6,541 nt of DNA from Microbacteriaceae bacterium. Lineage in GTDB: Bacteria > Actinomycetota > Actinomycetes > Actinomycetales > Microbacteriaceae. The position numbers and the translations under genes were made by a program. Under the pieces are notes generated by a model that saw nothing but the letters and a program-made list of their open reading frames with translations, made no database searches and was not told the DNA's origin. The DNA is taken from contig DMKW01000240.1 of NCBI GenBank assembly GCA_003454135.1, positions 7,587-14,127 on the forward strand. Direction: 5' to 3'. Position 1 is the first letter of the stretch; each line of letters begins with the position of its first letter. This document shows positions 1-5,970 of the stretch, in pieces.

Positions 1-29
1 GTCGCCGCATGGTCGAGGTAGACCGCCAC
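1..29 (-). CDS. Cysteine desulfurase (IscS/NifS family), 5' end only
   Basis: Only the first nine codons and part of the tenth are inside the window. Read on the minus strand they give M-A-V-Y-L-D-H-A-A-T, the hallmark N-terminus of class V aminotransferase-fold cysteine desulfurases (the YLDHAAT motif). These are PLP enzymes that move sulfur from cysteine to Fe-S cluster or tRNA-thiolation machinery. The start is a GTG at 29-27, preceded by AAGGAG at 40-35 with a five-base spacer, which fixes the start well. The gene is divergent from glgX and shares a short intergenic region with it. Which branch (IscS-, NifS- or MnmA-partner type) cannot be told from ten residues. Confidence 0.8.
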
Positions 30-93
30 AATTACTCCTTACGAGCCCGTAACAAGTGTGACTCACGCCTTCATTACTCTAGGACTCGTGCCT
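30..93. promoter_or_regulatory. Divergent intergenic region, cysteine desulfurase / glgX
   Basis: About 60 bases separate the two divergent genes. The stretch is more AT-rich than its surroundings and must hold promoter elements for at least the desulfurase gene. No clean -35/-10 pair can be assigned by eye; CATTACTCT around 72-80 is the most AT-rich hexamer-like stretch for glgX, but this is weak. If glgX starts at the upstream GTG (58) instead of 94, the region shrinks to about 28 bases, too short for two full promoters, which slightly favours the downstream start. Confidence 0.35.
35..40 (-). promoter_or_regulatory. Ribosome binding site of the cysteine desulfurase
   Basis: AAGGAG on the minus strand lies five bases upstream of the GTG at 29-27. 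It decides the start of a gene of which only ten codons can be seen. Confidence 0.75.
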
Positions 94-2163
94 GTGATTG
101 ATCCGCATACCGCGAACGTTCCCCGACCGCAGCTCGACACGCTCAGGAACCTGGGCGTTCGCGTGACGCCGGCGGGCGGCGAGATACGCGTGTGGTCGGC
201 CAACGCGACCTCCATCGAGCTGAACCTCGTGAGCGACAAAGACCCGAACTGGGCTTCCGAAATCGTCCAGTTGACGAAGGACGACCACGACGTATGGTCG
301 GGGGCTTCGCCCAACCTGCTGGCCGGCACTCGCTATTCGCTGCGTGCCGCCGGCCCCAAGGGTCCGAGGCATGCCTTCGATCCGGACCTGCACCTCATCG
401 ACCCGTATGCGAGGGGGCTCGCCCGAACGCCGAACGGCGACTGGCGCTCCTATGTGCAGGATGAGGCCTTCGACTGGGCCGGCGCCAAGAAACCGGGAAC
501 GCCCCTCGACCACACCGTGCTCTACGAGGCGCACGCGAGGGGACTGTCCAAGCTCAACCCGGCCGTACCGGAAGAGCTCCGCGGCACGTACGCCGGACTC
601 GCGCACGAGACGGCCATCTCCTATCTCAAGGATCTCGGGGTCACGGCCATCCAGCTGCTTCCCGTGCACCAGTTCGTGAGCGAGCAGCGGCTCATCAAGC
701 AGGGTCTCAGCAACTACTGGGGCTACAACACCCTCAACTTCTTCACGCCGCACGCCGCATACGCCTCGCGGGCCGCCCAGTTCGGCGGCACCGGCGCGGT
801 GCTGCGCGAGTTCAAGGGCATGGTGAAACTCCTGCACGAGGCGGGGCTCGAGGTTATCCTCGACGTGGTCTACAACCACACCTCCGAGGAGGGGATCGGC
901 GGCTCGACGACCTCCCTGCGCGGACTCGACAACGCGTCGTACTACCGGCAAGACGGCAGGGGGCGATACATCGACGTGACCGGTTGCGGCAACACCGTCA
1001 ACTTCGCGCTTCCCGCCGCCCAGCGCCTGGTTCTCGACAGTCTGCGCTACTGGGCGAATGAGGTGCAGATCGACGGCTTCCGCTTCGACCTCGCCGCGAC
1101 CCTGGGGCGCGACGGCGACGTCAACTTCGATGCGAATCATCCGCTGCTCCAAGCCATCCTCACCGATCCGGGGCTCGCTGGCGTGAAGATGATCGCCGAG
1201 CCGTGGGACATCGGCATGGGCGGCTGGCAGGTGGGCAACTTTCCCGACGGTTGGTCGGAATGGAACGACGACTACCGCGACCGGGTACGCAACTTCTGGC
1301 TCACCGACATCGCCGCCGCACGGGCCACGGGCCTCGCACCGATCGGGATCGGCCAGCTCGCGTCGAAGCTCTCCGGATCCGCCGGCATCTTCTCGCAGGA
1401 ACGCGGGCCGCTCGCCTCGGTCAACTTCATCACGGCGCACGATGGCTTCACGCTCGCCGACCTCACGGCGTACAACCAGAAACACAACCTCGGCAACGGC
1501 GAGAACAACCGCGACGGCACGGACAACAACCATTCGTTCAACTACGGCGTGGAGGGCCCCTCCCACGACGCGGTCATCCTCGCGGCCCGGGAGAAGGCGA
1601 TCCGCAACCTGCTCGGCACCCTCCTTCTGTCGGCCGGCCTGCCCATGATCACCGCGGGCGACGAATTCGGGCGAAGCCAGCGCGGCAACAACAACGCCTA
1701 CTGCCACGACAGCGAGCTCACCTGGCTGCCGTGGGAACACGAGGACTGGCAGGAGGAGTTGCTGCTCGTCTCGCAGAAGCTTCTGCGCCTGCGCCGCGAG
1801 AATCCGGCGCTGCGTCCCGTAAGGTACGGCATCTTCGGTGAGACGGTGCCCTCCGCGACCCAGATGGACTGGTTCAACAAGGAGGGTGCCTCGATGTCGA
1901 TCGAGGACTGGGACTCCCCCACGGAGCGCACGCTGCAGTATCTCGCGGCATCGACTCCCGAGTTCGAGAAGTTCAATCGGATTCTGCTCATCGTGCACGG
2001 CCTCGAAGCGAAGGAGACCGTGTTCCTGCCCAAGCACGTGGGCGTCACCTCCTACGAGCTGCTCTGGAACAGCGCCGACGACGACGCAGCGTCCGAGATC
2101 CACAAGCCGGGGACCTCGCTCGTGCTCGCCCCGGCCTCCATGCAGCTCTTCCGGGCGCACTAA
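94..2163 (+). CDS. glgX: Glycogen debranching enzyme GlgX (isoamylase type, GH13)
   Basis: Hydrolyses alpha-1,6 branch linkages of glycogen or limit dextrins in the cytoplasm during glycogen breakdown. The reading frame is open from a GTG at 58 (701 aa). I prefer the GTG at 94 (689 aa) because AGGA at 81-84 sits nine bases ahead of it, while the GTG at 58 has no visible ribosome site. Numbering from 94: an N-terminal CBM48-like beta domain (about 20-110) precedes the catalytic barrel. The four GH13 regions are all present: DVVYNH at 257-262; GFRFD with the nucleophile D332; IAEPWD with the acid/base E369; and TAHDG with H449 and D450. Other GlgX/isoamylase marks are LYEAHARG, SNYWGYN and ITAGDEFGRSQRGNNNAYC. 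A beta C-terminal domain follows. Length is normal for the family and no catalytic residue is missing. It is followed closely by ybaK, probably on the same transcript. Function is confident; the exact start is not. Confidence 0.96.
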   Translation: MIDPHTANVPRPQLDTLRNLGVRVTPAGGEIRVWSANATSIELNLVSDKDPNWASEIVQLTKDDHDVWSGASPNLLAGTRYSLRAAGPKGPRHAFDPDLHLIDPYARGLARTPNGDWRSYVQDEAFDWAGAKKPGTPLDHTVLYEAHARGLSKLNPAVPEELRGTYAGLAHETAISYLKDLGVTAIQLLPVHQFVSEQRLIKQGLSNYWGYNTLNFFTPHAAYASRAAQFGGTGAVLREFKGMVKLLHEAGLEVILDVVYNHTSEEGIGGSTTSLRGLDNASYYRQDGRGRYIDVTGCGNTVNFALPAAQRLVLDSLRYWANEVQIDGFRFDLAATLGRDGDVNFDANHPLLQAILTDPGLAGVKMIAEPWDIGMGGWQVGNFPDGWSEWNDDYRDRVRNFWLTDIAAARATGLAPIGIGQLASKLSGSAGIFSQERGPLASVNFITAHDGFTLADLTAYNQKHNLGNGENNRDGTDNNHSFNYGVEGPSHDAVILAAREKAIRNLLGTLLLSAGLPMITAGDEFGRSQRGNNNAYCHDSELTWLPWEHEDWQEELLLVSQKLLRLRRENPALRPVRYGIFGETVPSATQMDWFNKEGASMSIEDWDSPTERTLQYLAASTPEFEKFNRILLIVHGLEAKETVFLPKHVGVTSYELLWNSADDDAASEIHKPGTSLVLAPASMQLFRAH

Positions 2164-2179
2164 TGCGGGAATCGTAGCG

Positions 2180-2653
2180 GTGGCGGCAACCCCGGCCACC
2201 GTCGCGCTCACGGCGCTCGGCATCCGCTTCGTTGAGCACGAGTACTCCCACGACCCGGCCGCGGCATCCTTCGGCCTCGAGGCGGCCGAGGCGCTCGCTG
2301 TCGAGCCGGATCGAGTGTTCAAGACGCTCCTCGCCGAGGCCGACGGTGCACTCGTGGTTGGCATCGTGCCGGTCGTGGGCAAGCTCGACCTCAAGGCGCT
2401 GAGCGTTGCGATCGGGGCCAAGAAGGCCGCGATGGCGGATTCGGCGGTCGCCGAACGCAAGACCGGCTACGTCGTCGGCGGCATCAGCCCCATCGGGCAG
2501 AAGACTCGCCTCACGACGGTGCTCGACGAGACCGCCGAGCTCTTCGACACGGTGTTCGTCTCCGGCGGCCGGCGCGGATTCGAGGTCGAACTCTCCCCCG
2601 CCGACCTCGTGCGGGCGACCGGCGCGGTCGTCGCGGCGATCAGTCGCGGCTAA
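2180..2653 (+). CDS. ybaK: YbaK/EbsC-family aminoacyl-tRNA deacylase (Cys-tRNA(Pro) type)
   Basis: A trans-editing enzyme that hydrolyses mischarged aminoacyl-tRNA, classically Cys-tRNA(Pro), in the cytoplasm. The product is 157 aa, the usual single-domain length. Visible family marks are the N-terminal helix and strand ending in VEHEYSHDP (18-26), the FKTL segment with the conserved lysine K48, the hydrophobic strand ALVVGIVPVVGKLDLKAL (57-74), and the glycine-rich GGISPIG loop (100-106) that contacts the tRNA 3' end in this family. The GTG at 2180 is chosen because GGGA at 2167-2170 lies nine bases upstream and the protein then begins at the normal family N-terminus. The frame is open much further upstream, but only as a shadow of glgX. 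It begins 16 bases after the glgX stop, which suggests co-transcription. Its last 14 bases overlap the end of the convergent signal peptidase gene. Substrate (Cys-Pro versus another mischarged pair) is inferred from family resemblance only. Confidence 0.92.
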   Translation: MAATPATVALTALGIRFVEHEYSHDPAAASFGLEAAEALAVEPDRVFKTLLAEADGALVVGIVPVVGKLDLKALSVAIGAKKAAMADSAVAERKTGYVVGGISPIGQKTRLTTVLDETAELFDTVFVSGGRRGFEVELSPADLVRATGAVVAAISRG

Positions 2654-3470
2654 ACCGCCCCCGGCGCGCGATGCCGATCGCGCTGGTGACGACGAGGCAG
2701 GCCGCGACCGTGAAAACCAACCCAACCGCGACGCGAACGACGACCCGAGCACGCGATACCGGCGTGCTACGGAGCGGGTGGGCGAGCGGTGTGCGCTCCG
2801 CGCCGATCGGGATCGCGCCGTTCAGGCCGGTGGCGAGGGGAGCCTCCCGTCGCGGGACGCCCGTCGCATCCGCCCCCTGCACCGCGAGGCGGCGACGCTC
2901 ACGAACCGCGCCGACGAGCCCGCTGATGAACATGTAGGCGGCGAACGCGAACAGGAGGCCCGCGAGCACGGGCACGATGACGCCTCGCGCGTCCCCGTTG
3001 AGCCACAGGCTCGCGTAGCCGATCACGGGCACGCTGTACCAGAGCCTCCCGACGATCTGCACCTCCTTCACCGGGTCGGCATCCGCCACCGCGTTGTTGT
3101 CGCCCTTGAGGGTGAAGGTGCGCGTGCCGCTAGGGGTGAAGGCGATCGCGACCACCCGGTGGGTGATCACGTCTGGCTTGCCCGACTCGATCTGGTAGGT
3201 GACAACATCTCCGACGGCGACCTGGTTGGGTTCGACCGGACGCACCACGATGAGCGTGCCGGGCGGAAGCGTTGGCTCCATGGACTGGGTGAGCACGGCG
3301 CGCGGGATCGCTCCCGCGACCTTCGGCAACACGATGAGCACCATTCCCGCCCCGACCACGAGCAGCAGCACAGCGAGGCTCAGAGCCGTTCGAAGATAGA
3401 ACCAGAGGCTCTTCTCCGTTGGCGTTGCCGCACTCGGCGCCACGACCTGGTGCGCGCTGTTCGCGTTCAC
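2640..3470 (-). CDS. sipW: Signal peptidase I, SipW / ER-archaeal type
   Basis: Membrane serine protease that removes signal peptides on the outer face of the membrane. It is 276 aa. TM1 is at about 25-48. The catalytic serine S63 sits in TQSMEPTLPPG; the general base is H104 in VITHRVV, where bacterial LepB enzymes have lysine. The acidic box is KGDNN with D124 and D130. This Ser-His-Asp pattern defines the ER/archaeal class that includes Bacillus SipW. TM2 (about 163-189) is followed by RERRR (190-194). A roughly 50-residue linker and a third hydrophobic segment (about 243-266) end in a basic tail, an extension beyond the minimal enzyme. The GTG start at 3470 overlaps the stop of the preceding gene in GTGA (4 bases), so translation is probably coupled. 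It is the last gene of an operon encoding four proteins with SipW-type signals, so those are its likely substrates. Its stop overlaps ybaK by 14 bases. Confidence 0.93.
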   Translation of the reverse strand: MNANSAHQVVAPSAATPTEKSLWFYLRTALSLAVLLLVVGAGMVLIVLPKVAGAIPRAVLTQSMEPTLPPGTLIVVRPVEPNQVAVGDVVTYQIESGKPDVITHRVVAIAFTPSGTRTFTLKGDNNAVADADPVKEVQIVGRLWYSVPVIGYASLWLNGDARGVIVPVLAGLLFAFAAYMFISGLVGAVRERRRLAVQGADATGVPRREAPLATGLNGAIPIGAERTPLAHPLRSTPVSRARVVVRVAVGLVFTVAACLVVTSAIGIARRGRFSRD

Positions 3471-4252
3471 TCTCGCGGCTCGCGCTTCCGTCGGCGTGCA
3501 AACAGCAACAGCAAGCCAAGTCCGACCAGGAATCCGCCGACTGCGAGCGGAACCGCTGCGTCTGCTCCCGTGAAGGCGAGACCTCCGAACACCGGGGCAG
3601 GCGTCGAGGCCTCGGGAGACGCGGTCGTCGGTCCAGCGCCAGAGGCCTCGGTCGGCAACGAAAAAAGAGCGCCTCCCCTGGCACGATCACAGGCGTTGGC
3701 GCCCGCGGCCCTGCTGCCCTGCGTCACGGTGAAGAGCACGTCGAATCCGCCCGTCCGACCCTGAGCGACTCGCGCGGCGACATCGAGCATGGTGAGGGTG
3801 ATCGTGACGCGGGCATTTCCGCCGGCTCCAACGATCGACCGCGGGGCAAGGGTGGAACAGTCCCCGAGAGCGGAGAGTGCCACGGGCGACGGCAGCGAGA
3901 GTCCCCCCACCGCGCCGTTCACGATGACGGATTCGCCAAGGTCGGGGGCGGATCCCCACACATTGACGGCGCGAACCGTGAGGGTGGCGGCTTGGTCGAG
4001 AGGATTGTGCACCCATACGGTCGCGGAAACGATGTCGCCGGGAACGGCGCCGCGGAACTCGTCGAATAGACCGCCCGCGAGCGTCGTCGACCAGACCGCG
4101 CCGTCCCCGCTCAGCTGTATGGGAGCCGGATCCGCGGCCCGCGCCGGCGCGGCGGGAACGAGGAGTCCCGTGACGATCGCCGCGATCGACGCCGTGACGA
4201 GAATCGCTCGCGCACCCGGTGCTTGTCGAAGGCCGACACTCTGCGCGCTCAT
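3467..4252 (-). CDS. Sortase-anchored (LAFTG) cell-wall surface protein
   Basis: A predicted secreted, wall-linked protein of 261 aa. A conventional Sec signal peptide (hydrophobic core about 18-33, AxA site A37-R38-A39) differs from the alternate signals of the four upstream genes. The mature part is beta-rich: VWSTTLAGGLFDEFRGAVPGD followed by alternating hydrophobic strands, with a PGD turn at 71-73 that echoes the PGDK turn of the first operon product. Exactly two cysteines (C132, C188) could form a disulfide. A Ser/Thr/Pro/Ala-rich linker (about 200-222) leads to LAFTG (225-229), a membrane segment (about 233-251) and RRRKREPRE, a complete sortase sorting signal. LAxTG is the motif typical of class E sortases of high-GC Gram-positives; no sortase gene is in the window. 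The ATG at 4252 shares one base with the upstream stop (TGATG). An in-frame ATG six codons earlier (4270) is possible but breaks the junction pattern. Role as fibre anchor is inferred. Confidence 0.87.
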   Translation of the reverse strand: MSAQSVGLRQAPGARAILVTASIAAIVTGLLVPAAPARAADPAPIQLSGDGAVWSTTLAGGLFDEFRGAVPGDIVSATVWVHNPLDQAATLTVRAVNVWGSAPDLGESVIVNGAVGGLSLPSPVALSALGDCSTLAPRSIVGAGGNARVTITLTMLDVAARVAQGRTGGFDVLFTVTQGSRAAGANACDRARGGALFSLPTEASGAGPTTASPEASTPAPVFGGLAFTGADAAVPLAVGGFLVGLGLLLLFARRRKREPRE

Positions 4253-4716
4253 CAGAAATCCGGATTGCATTGCGGCGACTGCAGGCCGTTATTGCTGAGC
4301 GTGAACGGGTAGGTCGCCGGCGTCGACGAAGTCAAGCCATTCGCGTACCGGACGGTCACTCGAATGATCGAATCAGCCGTATAGCCCGAGCCCGTGGGAG
4401 TCGCGACGGGCAACGCGCTCGTCGTAATCGAAATCACCGTGCCGTTGGCGTAATACCACTCGATGAGGTAGCTGGAGAACGCGCTGCCGTTGAAAGTAGC
4501 CGGAGCCGCCGACCACGAGAGAGTCGCGTTCTTCTTCGACTTGTCGGTCACGCACGAGGTGAAGGTTGCCGTTGGGACAACCGGCGAGGACTGCGTGAAA
4601 CTCGCCGAGGCCGATGCCGTCCAGGCCGCATAGGCGATCGGCGCGGCGAAGCCGATAACGGATGCCACGACGACGGAAGCCGCTGCCGTGAGAAGAACCT
4701 GTCGCGAGAAGCGCAT
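4252..4716 (-). CDS. Exported protein with SipW-type signal peptide, possible FN3-like domain
   Basis: A small secreted protein of 154 aa with no function recognised by name. The N-terminus is basic (MRFSRQ), then hydrophobic (8-28), then IAYA-AWTAS. Cleavage is likely after A30, matching the (F/Y)A-[L/A]-W pattern of the other exported products here. The mature part has TLSWSA (65-70), YLIEWYYANGTVI (83-95) and IIRVTVRYANG (117-127), an order resembling a fibronectin type III or similar beta-sandwich. That fold is a guess from strand pattern. Two cysteines, C55 and C150, lie near the two ends of the mature chain. There is no sorting signal or second membrane segment. The ATG at 4716 overlaps the upstream stop by one base (TGATG); a longer upstream extension of the frame is only the antisense-like shadow of the neighbour. 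It is probably a minor component of the surface structure made by this operon. Confidence 0.83.
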   Translation of the reverse strand: MRFSRQVLLTAAASVVVASVIGFAAPIAYAAWTASASASFTQSSPVVPTATFTSCVTDKSKKNATLSWSAAPATFNGSAFSSYLIEWYYANGTVISITTSALPVATPTGSGYTADSIIRVTVRYANGLTSSTPATYPFTLSNNGLQSPQCNPDF

Positions 4717-5273
4717 CAGACGCTCGATCCCGTGAAGGTGAGCACCGTTGAGACCGACTGTCCGGCCAGAGCCGGTGCCGTCGTCTTCACCGTGGTGCGC
4801 ACACAGAGAACCTCGCTGGCCCCGACCGCGAGCGAGCGGCCCGCTCCCAGCGTCGCGGTGGCCGCCCCGAGGTTGCCCGTCCACGACGTGGCGCCGACGG
4901 CGGCGGCGGCGGTGCAATTCGCGACCGCTGCCGTGACCCACACGACGTAGTCGATGTTCGCCCCGATCACCGCCGTGGACGGGGTCTGCGTGTTCGCCAT
5001 CGTGGTCGAGTAGGTAATGGGAAGAGTGCCGGTGTCTCTGACGGTGACCGCCGTGGTGGCCGACGTTCCCGGACCTATCTGGGTGTTTGCGAGTCCGGCC
5101 AGCGTTGACGAAGCCACGCCGTTGGCGGAGATCCCGATCGTGCCGGCGGCGACCGTCGCGGCGGTCGATGCTCCGATGCTCCAGAGTGCGAAGCTCACGC
5201 CCGTGCCCGATCCGACGATGAAAACGACGATTCCGACCAGGATGGCGGCTTTGCGTCCCGTGGTGAGCAGCAT
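4716..5273 (-). CDS. SipW-dependent exported protein, paralogue of the preceding gene product
   Basis: A secreted, beta-rich protein of 185 aa. The alternate signal peptide has a hydrophobic segment at about 10-28 and the site VSFA-LWSIG (cleavage probably after A29). Next comes AAGTIGISANG (42-52), then IGPGTSATTAVTVRDTG (66-82), a PG turn followed by a strand that ends in a D/N-TGT-PI motif. Two cysteines (C120, C157) lie 37 residues apart. The order of motifs matches the product of 5273-5872 closely, so the two look like an old tandem duplication. The start is placed at the ATG at 5273, which makes the TGATG overlap seen at the two following junctions. A GTG directly before it (5276) would add one residue. 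An in-frame (CGG)5 tract at 4898-4912 encodes the alanine run 122-125. It resembles the TasA/camelysin group of fibre proteins in layout; function is inferred. Confidence 0.86.
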   Translation of the reverse strand: MLLTTGRKAAILVGIVVFIVGSGTGVSFALWSIGASTAATVAAGTIGISANGVASSTLAGLANTQIGPGTSATTAVTVRDTGTLPITYSTTMANTQTPSTAVIGANIDYVVWVTAAVANCTAAAAVGATSWTGNLGAATATLGAGRSLAVGASEVLCVRTTVKTTAPALAGQSVSTVLTFTGSSV

Positions 5274-5872
5274 CACGGCCTACTCTGGTTCGCCGTGACG
5301 CCGATCGTGAAAGCCGTCACGCCGCCCTGCACGCTCTGCGGCGCGGTCGACGAGAGCCTGAGTTCCAGGCACACGATCTGGGTGGATCCGACCCCCATGA
5401 GGTAAGGGTAACCGGCGGTCGTGAAAGCGGCGAGGGATGCCGAAATACCGCCGAGGAGTCCCGCCACGCACGAGCCGCTGGTGATCGGCGTGGCGGTGAG
5501 CGTGAGGGATGCGGCGAGGTTGTTCGTCTCGGACGAGATGCCGACGGATGACAGGGTCGTGGCGATTGGGGTCGTTCCCGTGTTCGCGAGAGTCACGGAA
5601 GCGACGACCGACCGGCCGGGGGCCAACTTCGTCGTGTCCAGGCCGACGATCGAGTAGCTCACCGCGCCGTTGATGGCGACGCCGATGCTGCCGGTCGAGA
5701 TGGTCGAGCCGTTGACGTTTGCCACACCGTTCCAGAGGGCGTAGGTACCGCTCGTCGCGAGGAGCGACAGGGTGATGACGGCGACCAGGAAGGTGAGGCC
5801 ATTGACGGCGGAGCGGACTTTCGAGGCCGGCCGCCTCGTGGCATCCGTTCTCTTCCCTGACTTCTTCGTCAT
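5273..5872 (-). CDS. SipW-dependent exported protein (TasA/camelysin-like layout)
   Basis: A secreted protein of 199 aa. A long basic N-region (MTKKSGKRTDATRRPASKVR) precedes a hydrophobic core (about 24-42) and the site GTYA-LWNGV, cleaved probably after A45. The residues after it, STISTGSIGVAING, match the post-cleavage segment of SipW substrates (W/F-N, then S/A-T-G-x-[IL]). A PGRSVVASVTLANTGTTPI block (85-103) is shared with the downstream paralogue. Two cysteines, C135 and C168, are 33 apart. The ATG at 5872 is chosen because GGAGGTGA lies five bases upstream; an in-frame GTG at 5914 has no such site. It is the first gene after a 98-base gap with a strong hairpin, and it heads a block of five overlapping genes. 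It ends in a TGATG overlap with the next gene. Likely a minor or second fibre subunit; that role is inference. Confidence 0.87.
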   Translation of the reverse strand: MTKKSGKRTDATRRPASKVRSAVNGLTFLVAVITLSLLATSGTYALWNGVANVNGSTISTGSIGVAINGAVSYSIVGLDTTKLAPGRSVVASVTLANTGTTPIATTLSSVGISSETNNLAASLTLTATPITSGSCVAGLLGGISASLAAFTTAGYPYLMGVGSTQIVCLELRLSSTAPQSVQGGVTAFTIGVTANQSRP

Positions 5873-5877
5873 GGTCG

Positions 5878-5885
5878 TCACCTCC
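5878..5885 (-). promoter_or_regulatory. Near-perfect Shine-Dalgarno for the five-gene coupled block
   Basis: GGAGGTGA on the minus strand is fully complementary to the UCACCUCC core of the 16S rRNA 3' end. It lies five bases before the ATG at 5872. It is the only strong ribosome site in the lower operon; the next four genes start inside the previous gene's stop. It therefore decides the start and probably sets entry for the whole coupled block. Confidence 0.85.
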
Positions 5886-5930
5886 GTGCCGCGTGTCGTG
5901 AGTTCGGGTCTCAATCGTGCTGGTGGTGCG

Positions 5931-5964
5931 TCTGGTGCGCCGGTTCGGGTCCCGGCGCACCAGA
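5931..5964 (-). terminator. Perfect 13-bp hairpin after the first operon gene (partial terminator or mRNA stabiliser)
   Basis: The arms TCTGGTGCGCCGG (5931-5943) and CCGGCGCACCAGA (5952-5964) are exact reverse complements around an eight-base loop, with 10 of 13 pairs G-C. On the minus strand it begins six bases after the TAG of the first gene. No T tract follows, so it is not a textbook intrinsic terminator, though actinobacterial terminators often lack one. An expression-balancing structure between an abundant subunit and minor subunits would sit exactly here. A second copy of TGGTGCG (5924-5930) could pair with the same right arm, and the loop sequence GTTCGGGTC is repeated at 5902-5910. 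Confidence 0.55.
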
Positions 5965-5970
5965 GTCGGG

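Noticed and set aside
58..66. GTGACTCAC, a short palindrome in the divergent region, as an operator
   Set aside because: Arms of only four bases around one base are expected by chance, and no second copy is present.
2163..2177. ATG directly at the glgX stop as a possible ybaK start
   Set aside because: It is out of frame with ybaK and reaches TAG after four codons.
79..2460. Very long minus-strand open frame (793 codons) antisense to glgX and ybaK
   Set aside because: It is rich in Arg, Gly, Val and Ala with no recognisable domain, has no ribosome site, and covers a gene with all GH13 motifs. It is a high-GC frame shadow.
2406..3764. Plus-strand open frame of 452 codons across the signal peptidase and LAFTG genes
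   Set aside because: It is low-complexity Arg/Asp/His-rich sequence that is antisense to two well-supported coding regions. It is a shadow.
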